Below are positions 34,453-42,814 of a stretch of 64,000 bases of DNA, piece after piece; positions within the stretch are counted from its first letter, which is position 1; each line of letters opens with the position of its first letter. The notes under the pieces were generated by a model. That model made no database searches. It was not told the DNA's origin and was given only the letters and a program-made list of their open reading frames with translations. A program made the position numbers and the translations under genes. The stretch comes from Terriglobia bacterium. GTDB taxonomy: Bacteria > Acidobacteriota > Terriglobia > Terriglobales > Acidobacteriaceae. The stretch spans positions 62,001 through 126,000 of the forward strand of contig JAIQGF010000008.1 of NCBI GenBank assembly GCA_020072845.1, in the 5' to 3' direction.

Positions 34453-34689
34453 ATGATCTGGCTCAAGAGCGTTGGCGTTGGTCTGCTGTGTGCAGTTGCT
34501 CTTCTCTGTTTCGCAATATTCGTGGCCATTGCAGCCGTGTCACTCCTGTCATTCGCTCGTAACGCTGGTACTCTCGCTTGGGATCCGATCTCGGTTAGGT
34601 CTCCACTGACCTGGTTCCTATTCGCGGCTGGTTTTGTACTAGGGTTCGCGTGGGAATATCGAAGGCTTGCGCGGCTGATCTCGAACTGA
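34453..34689 (+). CDS. Small two-TM membrane protein, unknown
   Basis: 78 aa with two hydrophobic helices (VGVGLLCAVALLCFAIFVAI and TWFLFAAGFVLGFAWEYRRL) and a basic C-terminus. Divergent from aguB. No family recognised; the ribosome site is weak. Confidence 0.5.
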   Translation: MIWLKSVGVGLLCAVALLCFAIFVAIAAVSLLSFARNAGTLAWDPISVRSPLTWFLFAAGFVLGFAWEYRRLARLISN

Positions 34690-34807
34690 CCCACTACCTA
34701 GTTCTGCGAGACGTTGACGTCAATGTGCAGCGCGATTTACTTTGGCTGTTTCGCGATCAGCGTTCCTCCGCATTGATCTGCGGCCAAGATTCTGTTGAGG
34801 TGAAGGA

Positions 34808-35923
34808 TTGAAGCGCAAGCACGGGCACGAAAAAAAGGATCACGCGCACTCGCCGCAAGGCGCCGGCATTGACCGGCGGCTGCACACGCCGGAAGAGGAC
34901 CACCTGGTTCCGCTGGAGCCGCTGGATCTGGGCCGCATCCACAGCATCAACGACCTCGTCACGGCGATGGGGCGCACCGCGTTTACGGCGCGGCAAGTTG
35001 GCGACGCCGCCGACGTGCTCGAAGCCATGGCGCGCGATAAAGAGTGCCTGGTGGTGATGACGCTGGCCGGCGCGATGACGGTGGCGAAGCAGGGACTGGT
35101 CATCGCCGAGCTCATCGACCGCGGCATCGTGCGCGCGCTGGTGTCCACCGGCGCGCTGATGGCGCACGGGCTGGTGGAGGGCATCGGGCGCTCGCACTAC
35201 ATCTACGATCCGAAGATGAACGATGTCGAGCTCTACGAGGCGGGCTACAACCGCGTCTACGACACGCTGGAGCCGGAGCAGAATCTCGATCAGGTGGAGC
35301 GCATCGTCGCGCCCATCCTGGACCAGTGGAACGCCGACGAGACACTGTGCTCGTGGAAGCTGAATCGCGCCATCGGCGAGCATTTGAGCAAGCACGTGAA
35401 GGGACGGGGAATCTTGAAATCGGCGTATGAAAAAAATGTTCCGGTGTTTGTCCCCGCGTTCACCGATTCCGAGCTGGGGCTCGATCTTGCGCTGCATAAC
35501 CGCATGCGCGCGAAGCAGAAAAGGACGAAGCTGCGTTACGATCCCTTCGAAGACGTGGACAAGTACGCCGACACCATGCTGGCATCGCCGCGCATGGGCG
35601 TATTCACCATCGGCGGCGGAGTGCCGCGCAACTGGACGCAGCAGTTGGGACCGTACCTGGAGTTGCGGCACCGGCGCGGCGGCGAGGACGTGCCGCTGAA
35701 GCGCTTTCACTACGGAGTGCGTATCTGCCCGGAGCCGGTGTACTGGGGCGGGCTGTCGGGCAGCCCCTATACCGAGGCGGTGTCGTGGGGCAAGTTCGTG
35801 CCGCCGGAAGAAGGCGGAAAATTTGCCGAGGTGTTCGTCGACGCCACCATCGGACTGCCGTTGGTGGTCGGCGCGGTCCTGGAGAGGCTTCAGGCTTCGG
35901 GCTCCAGGCTTCCGGCGCGCTAA
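34808..35923 (+). CDS. Deoxyhypusine synthase-like protein (probable polyamine aminobutyltransferase)
   Basis: 371 aa. NAD-dependent DHS fold: LAGAMTVAKQGLVIAELIDR, LVSTGALMAHGLVEGIGRSH, FVPAFTDSELGLDLA, and TEAVSWGKFV, whose Lys aligns with the catalytic Lys of DHS. Bacteria lack eIF5A, and bacterial homologues have been linked to homospermidine or related polyamine synthesis. Proximity to aguA and aguB supports that. The start is TTG, with GAGG 7 nt upstream. The last ~15 residues come from a repeat shared with aguA. Confidence 0.9.
   Translation: MKRKHGHEKKDHAHSPQGAGIDRRLHTPEEDHLVPLEPLDLGRIHSINDLVTAMGRTAFTARQVGDAADVLEAMARDKECLVVMTLAGAMTVAKQGLVIAELIDRGIVRALVSTGALMAHGLVEGIGRSHYIYDPKMNDVELYEAGYNRVYDTLEPEQNLDQVERIVAPILDQWNADETLCSWKLNRAIGEHLSKHVKGRGILKSAYEKNVPVFVPAFTDSELGLDLALHNRMRAKQKRTKLRYDPFEDVDKYADTMLASPRMGVFTIGGGVPRNWTQQLGPYLELRHRRGGEDVPLKRFHYGVRICPEPVYWGGLSGSPYTEAVSWGKFVPPEEGGKFAEVFVDATIGLPLVVGAVLERLQASGSRLPAR
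35885..35919. repeat. 35-nt repeat forming the C-terminal tail of the DHS-like gene
   Basis: Same orientation and about 32/35 identical to 32800-32834. It encodes the tail ERLQASGSRLPAR before the stop. Confidence 0.7.
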
Positions 35924-35936
35924 AATTGCGGTAACC

Positions 35937-36503
35937 ATGAAAATCGGCGTGTTGGCATTACAGGGCGATTTCGACGCGCACCGGCGGCGCCTGCAAGAGC
36001 TGGGCACCGAGGTTGTCCTGGTAAGAAAGCCGGAGCAGTTGGACGACGTGGAGGCGCTCGTCATCCCGGGCGGCGAGTCCACCACGTTTCTCAAGCTGCT
36101 CGGCGAAAAAGGATTTCAGAAGCTCCAGGAATTTGTGCGGGCGAAGCCGACCTTCGGCACCTGCGCCGGGGCGATCCTGCTGGCGCACGACGTGGACAAT
36201 CCGCCGCAGCCCGGCCTGGGTGCGCTGGACGTCAGCATCAAGCGCAACGCCTACGGCCGGCAGGTGAACAGCTCGATTCGCCACGGCGCGTCGGAGCTGG
36301 GGCCGGAGCCCCTGGAAATGGTTTTCATTCGCGCGCCGAAGTTCGAAAACGTCGGCCCCAAAGTTGAGGTGCTGGCCAGGGAAGGGAACGATCCCGTACT
36401 GATCCGGCAGGGAAGAGTCCTGGCCGCGACCTTCCACCCCGAACTCTCGGACGACAAGCGCGTCCACCAGTACTTTCTTGATCTGGTGCGTAACGGCGGA
36501 TAG
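35937..36503 (+). CDS. pdxT: Pyridoxal 5'-phosphate synthase, glutaminase subunit
   Basis: Releases ammonia from glutamine for PdxS. 188 aa. GVLALQGDFDAH, IPGGESTTFLKLL, FGTCAGAILLA (nucleophilic Cys) and the C-terminal FHPELS (His and Glu) complete the triad. Starts 13 nt after the DHS-like stop. The partner pdxS is at 52550-53506, not adjacent as in many bacteria. Confidence 0.96.
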   Translation: MKIGVLALQGDFDAHRRRLQELGTEVVLVRKPEQLDDVEALVIPGGESTTFLKLLGEKGFQKLQEFVRAKPTFGTCAGAILLAHDVDNPPQPGLGALDVSIKRNAYGRQVNSSIRHGASELGPEPLEMVFIRAPKFENVGPKVEVLAREGNDPVLIRQGRVLAATFHPELSDDKRVHQYFLDLVRNGG

Positions 36504-36539
36504 ACCTCTCCCGCGCTGCCGTCGTTTATACTCAACAGA

Positions 36540-37865
36540 ATGTCAGTTGTTCCCGAGAAAACGTTTTACCTGGAAACCTTCGGCTGCCAGATGAACGTGC
36601 ACGACTCCGAAAAGGTGATCGGCACGCTCATCGCCCAGGGCTACCGCCAGGTGGAGACCGTCCAGGCCGCCGACCTGGTGCTGTACAACACCTGCTCCAT
36701 CCGCGACAAAGCGGAGCAGAAGGTGTTCCATCGCCTGGCCGACTACAAGGCTCTCCGGAAGCAGGGCAAGAAATTCGGCGTGCTGGGATGCGTGGCGCAG
36801 CAGGAGGGCGAGAAAATTTTCGAGCGCGCGCCGCATGTGTCGCTGGTATGCGGGTCGGCGTCGTACCGCAATCTGCCGGAAATGCTGGTGCAGATCGAGG
36901 CAGGGAAGTCGCGCGTCACCGGCCTGGACGACCGCGAAACCGATCAGACCTTCGAGACCGAGTACACCGCCCGCAGCAACCCGTATCGCGGGTACATCAC
37001 CATCATCGAAGGCTGCGACAAGTTCTGCGCCTACTGCGTGGTTCCCTTCACCCGCGGCAAAGAGCGCAGCCGCACCTCGGACTCGGTGCTGGCGGAGGCG
37101 CGCAAGATGGCCGACCAGGGTTTCACGGAAATCCAATTGCTCGGCCAAAACGTGAACTCTTACCGCGATCCATCTGAAAAAAAGACATTTGCCGATCTGC
37201 TTGTAGCGGTCGGCGAGATCGGCGGAGTGCGCCGGGTCTGGTTCACTACCTCCCATCCGCGCGATTTCGGCAAGGACATCGTGGACGCCATCGATGCCGT
37301 GCCGACGCTCTGCGACCACGTCCATCTGCCGGTGCAGAGCGGGTCCACGCGCGTGCTCCAGTTGATGAAGCGGCTGTACACGCGCGATCAGTACCTGGAG
37401 CGAATCGCGTGGATGAAGGCGGCACGGCGCCGGATCAGCATCACCTCCGACGTCATCGTCGGTTTCCCGGGCGAAACGGAAGCGGATTTTGAGGAGACGC
37501 TCACGCTGCTCCAGCAGGTGGAATACGACGCAATTTTTTCCTTCAAGTATTCGCCGCGGCCGAATACGCCGGCGCTGACCTACATTGACAGCATTCCGGA
37601 AGAGGAGAAAACCCTGCGCCTGGCTTTGCTGAACGCGCGGCAGAAGGAAATTTCACTGGCGGCGAACCAGCGCCACCTGGGCGAAGCGCTGGAAGTGATG
37701 GTCGAGGGCCGGAACCCGGCGCGCAGCCAGTGGATCGGGCGCACGTCGCAACACAAGGTGCTAAACTTCACGACAGGCGGAGGCGAAGAACCGCGGGTCG
37801 GCCAATATGTGCCGGTGCGCGTTACGGCGACGTTTCCCAACAGCTTATTGGGGGAGATGGCCTGA
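36540..37865 (+). CDS. miaB: tRNA-2-methylthio-N6-dimethylallyladenosine synthase
   Basis: Adds a methylthio group to i6A37 of tRNAs. 441 aa: N-terminal UPF0004 domain with three cluster Cys (TFGCQMNVHDSE, NTCSIRDKAE, GVLGCVAQQEG), radical SAM motif CDKFCAYCVVPF, then SSTR-type region HVHLPVQSGSTRVLQLMKR and a C-terminal TRAM domain (VEGRNPARSQWIGRTSQHK). 36 nt after pdxT. Confidence 0.97.
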   Translation: MSVVPEKTFYLETFGCQMNVHDSEKVIGTLIAQGYRQVETVQAADLVLYNTCSIRDKAEQKVFHRLADYKALRKQGKKFGVLGCVAQQEGEKIFERAPHVSLVCGSASYRNLPEMLVQIEAGKSRVTGLDDRETDQTFETEYTARSNPYRGYITIIEGCDKFCAYCVVPFTRGKERSRTSDSVLAEARKMADQGFTEIQLLGQNVNSYRDPSEKKTFADLLVAVGEIGGVRRVWFTTSHPRDFGKDIVDAIDAVPTLCDHVHLPVQSGSTRVLQLMKRLYTRDQYLERIAWMKAARRRISITSDVIVGFPGETEADFEETLTLLQQVEYDAIFSFKYSPRPNTPALTYIDSIPEEEKTLRLALLNARQKEISLAANQRHLGEALEVMVEGRNPARSQWIGRTSQHKVLNFTTGGGEEPRVGQYVPVRVTATFPNSLLGEMA

Positions 37866-37882
37866 GTATTCGGAGGGGCACG

Positions 37883-38368
37883 ATGGAAGTCGAGATGAAA
37901 ATTCGGGGCTTGATGATGGACCCGGTAACCAACATGCCCATCGTGATCCTGAAGGACGTCGGCGGCGATGCGGTGCTGCCGATCTGGGTCGGAATCTACG
38001 AGGCCAATGCCATCGCCCTGGAAATCGAGAAGGTCACCACGCCGCGGCCGATGACCCACGACCTGCTGAAAAACCTCCTGACCGGGCTGGACGCCAGCGT
38101 CCGCAAGGTGGTGGTCAATGAACTGAGGGACGACACTTTCTTCGCCATCATCTGGGTGGAGCGCGACGGGCAGATTATCTCCATCGACTCGCGCCCGTCG
38201 GACGCGCTTGCCCTGGCCCTGCGAGTGGATTGCCCGATTTTTGTCGAAGACGAGGTGCTGAAAACCTCGCGCATGGCCAGCGCCGTCTCCGACCGCGTTT
38301 CCCAGGAAGAACTCCGCAAATGGCTGGAGAACCTGGGAGACGAGGACCTGGGGCGCTACAAGATGTAA
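37883..38368 (+). CDS. Bifunctional nuclease family protein (DUF151)
   Basis: 161 aa. LKDVGGDAVLPIWVGIYEAN, TPRPMTHDLLKNLL and IDSRPSDALALALRVDCPIF are the family signature. A plant member has been reported to have DNase and RNase activity; the bacterial role is unclear. GGAGGGG precedes the ATG. It follows miaB by 17 nt and is probably co-transcribed. Confidence 0.92.
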   Translation: MEVEMKIRGLMMDPVTNMPIVILKDVGGDAVLPIWVGIYEANAIALEIEKVTTPRPMTHDLLKNLLTGLDASVRKVVVNELRDDTFFAIIWVERDGQIISIDSRPSDALALALRVDCPIFVEDEVLKTSRMASAVSDRVSQEELRKWLENLGDEDLGRYKM

Positions 38369-38437
38369 GTGGCCAGTGGTCAGTGGCCAGTGCCCAGTCA
38401 GGCAGACGTTCTCGCTGGCCACTGACCACTAGCCACT
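38368..38437. repeat. Hairpin-forming iterated repeat at a stop codon
   Basis: Arms 38368-38390 and 38415-38437 (built of GGCCAGTGGTCAGT-type words) pair with one mismatch around a 24-nt loop. The left arm begins at the last base of the DUF151 stop codon. Confidence 0.7.
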
Positions 38438-38450
38438 GACCACTCGCTTT

Positions 38451-38762
38451 ATGGATTCTGCCGAACAGCTCCAGCGCATCTACCTCGCCGGATTTGAACT
38501 CCAGACATTCGATCGCTTTCCCAAGGCTGTGGGAGTGGTGCGCGGCGAGTGCATCGCGCTGCTGGAAGCCACTCCTGGCGGGCTCACGATGATCGGCACG
38601 CCCGGCTGGCGCATGGGGGAAGTGATGGGCGTACTGGTGGACGAGGCAGGGCGGCAAGTCTTTCGGGCTAAATCGGAAACGCTGGAGGCCACGCCGGAGA
38701 GGCTGGAGGCGCTGCGCCAATTCCGGCAGGAGTTGGAGGATTTGCTGGCGCCGAAGGCCTGA
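38451..38762 (+). CDS. Hypothetical protein, 103 aa
   Basis: Soluble, mixed alpha/beta (IYLAGFELQTFDRFPKAVGV, GLTMIGTPGWRMGEVMGVLV, long C-terminal helix LRQFRQELEDLLAP). No family recognised. It follows the hairpin repeat directly and has no ribosome site, so it may be leaderless or read from upstream. Confidence 0.65.
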   Translation: MDSAEQLQRIYLAGFELQTFDRFPKAVGVVRGECIALLEATPGGLTMIGTPGWRMGEVMGVLVDEAGRQVFRAKSETLEATPERLEALRQFRQELEDLLAPKA

Positions 38763-38795
38763 GCTTTACTGTTTCGAGGCGTTATTATAAAAAGC

Positions 38796-39023
38796 ATGGA
38801 TCGCGAAGGTGTAGTCGGCCCTAACGGCCGTTTAATCATTCCTGCGGACTTGCGCCGAAAGTACCGCATCAAGGGGGGATCGCGCGTGCAGTTCGAATCC
38901 ACCGCGAGCGGCATCGTGATCCGCCCCATTCACGAGGACGGGATACTTGCCCTGCGCGGGATCTTGAAGGGGCTTGATCTGCCGCCAGATGTTGAGCGCG
39001 ACCCGGATCGCGAAATCGAATAG
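38796..39023 (+). CDS. AbrB/SpoVT-type DNA-binding protein (possible orphan antitoxin)
   Basis: 75 aa. GPNGRLIIPADLRRKYRIKG followed by SRVQFESTASGIVIRPI is the swapped-hairpin AbrB domain. Antitoxins of this type usually precede a PIN or MazF toxin, but the next gene is on the opposite strand and encodes no toxin I recognise. Either an orphan or a stand-alone regulator. Ends at an intrinsic terminator. Confidence 0.85.
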   Translation: MDREGVVGPNGRLIIPADLRRKYRIKGGSRVQFESTASGIVIRPIHEDGILALRGILKGLDLPPDVERDPDREIE

Positions 39024-39067
39024 AAAAGGGAACGTCCTGACCTGAACGCGCACTCCGGAGGCACGAG

Positions 39068-39096
39068 GAGCCGCATGTTTGCTGGCTCGATTTTTT
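39068..39096 (+). terminator. Intrinsic terminator after the AbrB-type gene
   Basis: GAGCC..GGCTC stem (39068-39072/39084-39088), extended by GC/GC pairs, followed by six T. Confidence 0.65.
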
Positions 39097-39129
39097 GTTT
39101 TACATAATACTTCTTATCGGACATTACAC

Positions 39130-39576
39130 TTATAGCCTGGTCTGCCCGTCTGCGGCTCTCCCTCGCCACCAATACAACTTCGAATCGTCGGCGAGCACTT
39201 CCCTGTAAACCGAGCCGCGCGCGACGAGAGCCTTCAACGTAGTATGCACCGCGGCCATGGCGAATGAGTACTTCCTTAGATCGTAGCCTCGCTCTAACAA
39301 AGCGTCCCGCACTTGAACAGGCGTCCAAGAGTGCGCAGAGTTTCGCAGGAGACTCTCGATGGCGTAACTCAAACTGGGCCTTGGCTGCCAAATGCGCTCT
39401 TCCATTGTCGATATGTCGGGCGGCTTCGGCCCCTTCTCGCCCGGAACCCGACAAATCGCACGTATCGCTGCGAGGCGTTCAGTTAGTTGCACGGTTAAAC
39501 GGTCACGCTCGTGCAACAGGTCGGCGAAATCCTTTAGCAAACCGTTTACTGCAGGACCGTAATTTTCGACTCTCAT
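39130..39576 (-). CDS. Winged-helix-like protein of unknown function
   Basis: 148 aa. The N-terminal half is helical (coiled-coil-like LLHERDRLTVQLTERLAAIR). The C-terminal half reads as a winged helix: SYAIESLLRNSAHSWTPVQV, SFAMAAVHTTLKALVARGSV, then the wing YREVLADDSKLYWW. DNA binding is inferred from the fold only. Confidence 0.65.
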   Translation of the reverse strand: MRVENYGPAVNGLLKDFADLLHERDRLTVQLTERLAAIRAICRVPGEKGPKPPDISTMEERIWQPRPSLSYAIESLLRNSAHSWTPVQVRDALLERGYDLRKYSFAMAAVHTTLKALVARGSVYREVLADDSKLYWWRGRAADGQTRL

Positions 39577-39597
39577 TCGTTTCTCGCTTATCTGGAG

Positions 39598-40476
39598 TCA
39601 TCCCACCAGCACAACCTTGGGATGAAACAGCGTGCCCGCCACCCGGCTGGCGATGGCGACCAACTCTGCTTGCCCGGCAAACACCTTCACCAACGGCGCG
39701 CGTGACATTTCCGGCAGGTTGACTGCCTGCCCGTGACGGATGCGGTTGGCGTTGATTTCATCGGCAGTGACGGATGGAAATGTCGGCAAAATCCGGCGCA
39801 GGTGGATCATCAGCTTTTCGAGTTCGTCCGATGCTGCGGCCGCCTCCACCTGTTCCAGCGTGCAGGCATCTGCTTCTGTAAACTCGCCCACTCCGGTGCG
39901 CCGCAGGGCCGCGAGGTGGGCGCCCACTCCGAGCTGTTGCCCCATCTCATGCGCCACCGACCGCAGGTAGGTCCCGGCGGACACGCGCGCGCGGAAACCG
40001 GCCAGTTCCCCATCGAACGTCAGGATTTCAAATTCCTTGATCTCTACCCGCACCGGCTCCAGCGTTACTTCCTGCTTCTTGCGCGCCAGCTTGTAAGCCG
40101 GAACGCCCTGGATTTTCTTGGCGGAAAACGGCGGCGGGGTTTGCTCGATCTCGCCGCGGAACTTCGCGGCTACCTCGCGCACCACTTCAAGTGTTACTTG
40201 AACTATCTGCGGCGGACCGGCGGGCTCACCCTCGGCGTCGTAGGTGTCCGTGGCAAAGCCAAAGCGGATTTGGCCTTCATAAATTTTTTCAGCGCCGGTG
40301 TAGAACTGTGCCAGGCGGGTCAGTTTTCCCAGTAGCAGCGGGAGCACGCCGGTCGCCATGGGATCGAGCGTGCCCAGGTGCCCAACCGAGCGCTCCTGCA
40401 GCAGGCGGCGCACGCGGTTGACAACGTCGTGCGACGTCATGCCCGCCGGTTTGTCTATAACCAGTACCCCGTTCAT
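39598..40476 (-). CDS. truB: tRNA pseudouridine(55) synthase
   Basis: Makes pseudouridine 55 in the T-loop of tRNAs. 292 aa. GVLVIDKPAGMTSHDVVNRV, GHLGTLDPMATGVLPL (catalytic Asp), YEGQIRFGFATDTYDAEG and a C-terminal PUA-like part. The ATG at 40476 gives the canonical N-terminus; a longer frame upstream is not conserved. Confidence 0.96.
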   Translation of the reverse strand: MNGVLVIDKPAGMTSHDVVNRVRRLLQERSVGHLGTLDPMATGVLPLLLGKLTRLAQFYTGAEKIYEGQIRFGFATDTYDAEGEPAGPPQIVQVTLEVVREVAAKFRGEIEQTPPPFSAKKIQGVPAYKLARKKQEVTLEPVRVEIKEFEILTFDGELAGFRARVSAGTYLRSVAHEMGQQLGVGAHLAALRRTGVGEFTEADACTLEQVEAAAASDELEKLMIHLRRILPTFPSVTADEINANRIRHGQAVNLPEMSRAPLVKVFAGQAELVAIASRVAGTLFHPKVVLVG

Positions 40477-40541
40477 GGTGTCTCTGTTATCGTGAAGGCG
40501 GGACGGCGGTCCGGTCAACCCAGGGGTCGCCGCTCAGTTCC

Positions 40542-41243
40542 ATGATTCCCCTCAAGGACGACGCCCCGCGCTACAGTACGCCCTACGTCAACTATTTTCT
40601 GCTTGCGCTCAACACTTTGGTGTTCCTATGCATGTGGCTGGGTGTGCCCGCGCCCGCACAGCAGGTGGTCAACGTCTTCGGCTTTCATCCTTACCGCGTG
40701 ACCGCCTTGATCAGCGGCTCGCATTCGGTGACCGCCGCGATGGCGTTTATCCCGGTGCTGACCGCCATGTTCATGCATGCGTCGTGGCTGCACCTGATTT
40801 CCAACATGTGGGTGCTGTACATCTTCGGCGACAACGTTGAGGACCACCTGGGTCATTTTGGCTACCTGGTTTTCTACCTGCTGTCGGGTGTGGCGGCGAC
40901 GCTGGTCCACACCTTCTTTAATGCGACCTCGCACATCCCCAGCGTGGGCGCCAGCGGCGCCATCGCCGGAGTCATGGGCGCCTACTTCGTCCTGTTCCCC
41001 TCGGCGCGCGTGCTGACGCTGGTTCCCTTCCTGTTCGTCTTCTTCCTCTGGCTGCCGGCATGGATCGTGCTCGGCTACTGGTTCATGGTGCAGTTCCTGA
41101 GCGGCGCCGCCACCTCGATCGCCTACTCCAGTCAGACCGGCGGCGGGATCGCATTTTGGGCGCACGTAGGAGGATTCGTCGCCGGCATCGCCATGATCAA
41201 GCTCTTCCCTTCCCAGCGCCGGCGCTTCCGCTACGACGCGTAG
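40542..41243 (+). CDS. Rhomboid family intramembrane serine protease
   Basis: 233 aa with six to seven TM segments. HASWLHLISNMWVLYIFG (TM2 His and Asn), VGASGAIAGVMG (catalytic Ser) and AFWAHVGGFVAGI (catalytic His) are intact, so it should be active in the membrane. Substrate unknown. Confidence 0.94.
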   Translation: MIPLKDDAPRYSTPYVNYFLLALNTLVFLCMWLGVPAPAQQVVNVFGFHPYRVTALISGSHSVTAAMAFIPVLTAMFMHASWLHLISNMWVLYIFGDNVEDHLGHFGYLVFYLLSGVAATLVHTFFNATSHIPSVGASGAIAGVMGAYFVLFPSARVLTLVPFLFVFFLWLPAWIVLGYWFMVQFLSGAATSIAYSSQTGGGIAFWAHVGGFVAGIAMIKLFPSQRRRFRYDA

Positions 41244-41244
41244 G

Positions 41245-41351
41245 AATTTGCAATTGGTAATTGGTAATTTGTAATTGCTGAAACGTTTGGGTCGCCCCCT
41301 GGCTTGTCCCCGGGCAAGAAATTACAAATTACAAATTGCAAATTACAAATT
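41245..41351. repeat. Hairpin-forming AT-rich iterated repeat
   Basis: Two 32-nt arms (41245-41276 and 41320-41351, words AATTTGCAATTGG and AATTACAAATT) pair at about 28 of 32 positions. The right arm contains the stop codon of the convergent SDR gene. Confidence 0.7.
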
Positions 41352-42101
41352 TCCGGCGACCGGTCCGATCCTCAATTCCTCAACTGCCGCGCTTTCCGGC
41401 AGAGAAATGGCGGCGATGACGGCGCGCGCCACCGTCTCCGGCGACAGCATCTTGTCCCGCGGCGCTTCCGGCATGAACTGGTTCCAGATGTTGGTGGCGG
41501 TGGGGCCGGGCAGAAGCGAGATGACACGAATGCCGCGACCGCGCACCTCTGCGCGCAGCGTGTCGGTGAAGCCGAGCGCGCCGTGTTTGGAGGCGCAATA
41601 GGCCGACTCGCCCGGGAATACGCCGCGCGCCGCGACCGACAGATTATTGACGATCACCGCTCCGGCGCGCATCAGCGGCAGCGCGGCCTGCGTGCACAGA
41701 AACATTCCGGTCAGGTTTGTATCCAGGACCTTCCGCCAGATTTCCAGCGGCATGTCCTGAATGTTCTGCAGCGCGTGCGCCGTGCCGGCGTTGTTGATCA
41801 GGATGTCCACGTGGTCAAACTGGCTCCTCACTGTGGCGAACAGCAGCGCGACTGAACCCTCGTCGCGGACGTCGCAGCGGATCTCGATTATCGGCAATCG
41901 GGTATCGCTTTTCGGTGGCCGGGAAGCGGATTTCTTCCGCACTGCTGACATGGTCCGCGAAGCGGCGATAACCGTGCATCGCGCGTCCACCAGCGCATTG
42001 GCGATGGCGCGGCCAATGCCGCGGCTGGCGCCGGTGACAACGGCCACTTTGCCGACGAGCGCGTCACCCGCATCTTTCGGTGCTGGATTCGTTGGATTCA
42101 T
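41343..42101 (-). CDS. SDR family oxidoreductase
   Basis: 252 aa NAD(P)-dependent short-chain dehydrogenase: VAVVTGASRGIGRAIA, INNAGTAHAL, and YCASKHGALG with catalytic Tyr and Lys. It lies just downstream of the pterin genes on the same strand and could act as a sepiapterin-type reductase, but SDR specificity cannot be read from sequence and a terminator separates it from folE. The stop codon lies in a repeat. Confidence 0.88.
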   Translation of the reverse strand: MNPTNPAPKDAGDALVGKVAVVTGASRGIGRAIANALVDARCTVIAASRTMSAVRKKSASRPPKSDTRLPIIEIRCDVRDEGSVALLFATVRSQFDHVDILINNAGTAHALQNIQDMPLEIWRKVLDTNLTGMFLCTQAALPLMRAGAVIVNNLSVAARGVFPGESAYCASKHGALGFTDTLRAEVRGRGIRVISLLPGPTATNIWNQFMPEAPRDKMLSPETVARAVIAAISLPESAAVEELRIGPVAGNL

Positions 42102-42126
42102 CGCATGGAAGCATACATGACGACAA

Positions 42127-42154
42127 CAAAAAGGCCGGTCGACTTCCGACCGGC
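42127..42154 (-). terminator. Intrinsic terminator after folE
   Basis: GCCGGTCG-GAAGT-CGACCGGC stem followed by CTTTTTG on the minus strand. It ends 26 nt before the SDR start codon, leaving little room for a separate promoter. Confidence 0.8.
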
Positions 42155-42192
42155 TGCTTACCTGAAACTGAAACTGAAACTTGAAACTGCCG

Positions 42193-42798
42193 TTAAAAGC
42201 TGCCGTTCCCCGCCTTCGCCCGGATCAGCGAGAGGAACTCCTCCCGCGTTTCGTGCTCCTCGCGGAAGGCGCCGAGCATCGCCGAGGTGACGGCGGCGGA
42301 GTGCTGCTTCTCCACGCCGCGCATCATCATGCAGAGGTGGCGCGCCTCCACCACCACGCCCACGCCCTGGGGTTCGACGACGCGCTGAATGGTTTCCGCG
42401 ATTTGCGTGGTCATGCGTTCCTGCACCTGCAGACGGCGCGAGAAGATTTCCACCAGCCGCGGCAACTTGCTCAGGCCGATTACTTTCCCGTTGGGCACGT
42501 AGGCGATGTGCACCTTGCCGAAAAACGGCAGCAGGTGATGCTCGCACAGGCTGAACATCTCGATGTCTTTGACGATCACCATCTCGTCGTAGTTGACGGT
42601 GAACAGGGCGCTCTTGAGCATGGTCTCGGCGTCTTCGTGGTATCCCCTGGTAAGAAATTCCATGGCGCGCTGCACCCGCTCCGGCGTGCGCTGCAGCCCT
42701 TCACGATCGGGGTTTTCGCCGAGCCGCGCCAGCATCTCGCGCACCAGATCGGCGTAGCTGGCGCCGGCCAGCGTGGTAGCTTCCGCAACTTGTGTCAT
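42193..42798 (-). CDS. folE: GTP cyclohydrolase I
   Basis: Converts GTP to 7,8-dihydroneopterin triphosphate, first step to folate and biopterin. 201 aa. [20 protein letters not shown] holds the zinc Cys and His, and [13 protein letters not shown] the second zinc Cys. [20 protein letters not shown] matches the conserved core. The ATG at 42798 is preferred over a frame extending upstream. Third gene in the PTPS-PTPS-folE unit. Confidence 0.97.
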   Translation of the reverse strand: MTQVAEATTLAGASYADLVREMLARLGENPDREGLQRTPERVQRAMEFLTRGYHEDAETMLKSALFTVNYDEMVIVKDIEMFSLCEHHLLPFFGKVHIAYVPNGKVIGLSKLPRLVEIFSRRLQVQERMTTQIAETIQRVVEPQGVGVVVEARHLCMMMRGVEKQHSAAVTSAMLGAFREEHETREEFLSLIRAKAGNGSF

Positions 42799-42814
42799 GG
42801 GTCCCTTCTTCGCG

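Noticed and set aside
38796-39576. Toxin-antitoxin pair (AbrB-type gene plus the 39130-39576 gene)
   Set aside because: The genes are on opposite strands and convergent, separated by a terminator, and the second looks like a winged-helix protein, not a PIN or MazF toxin.
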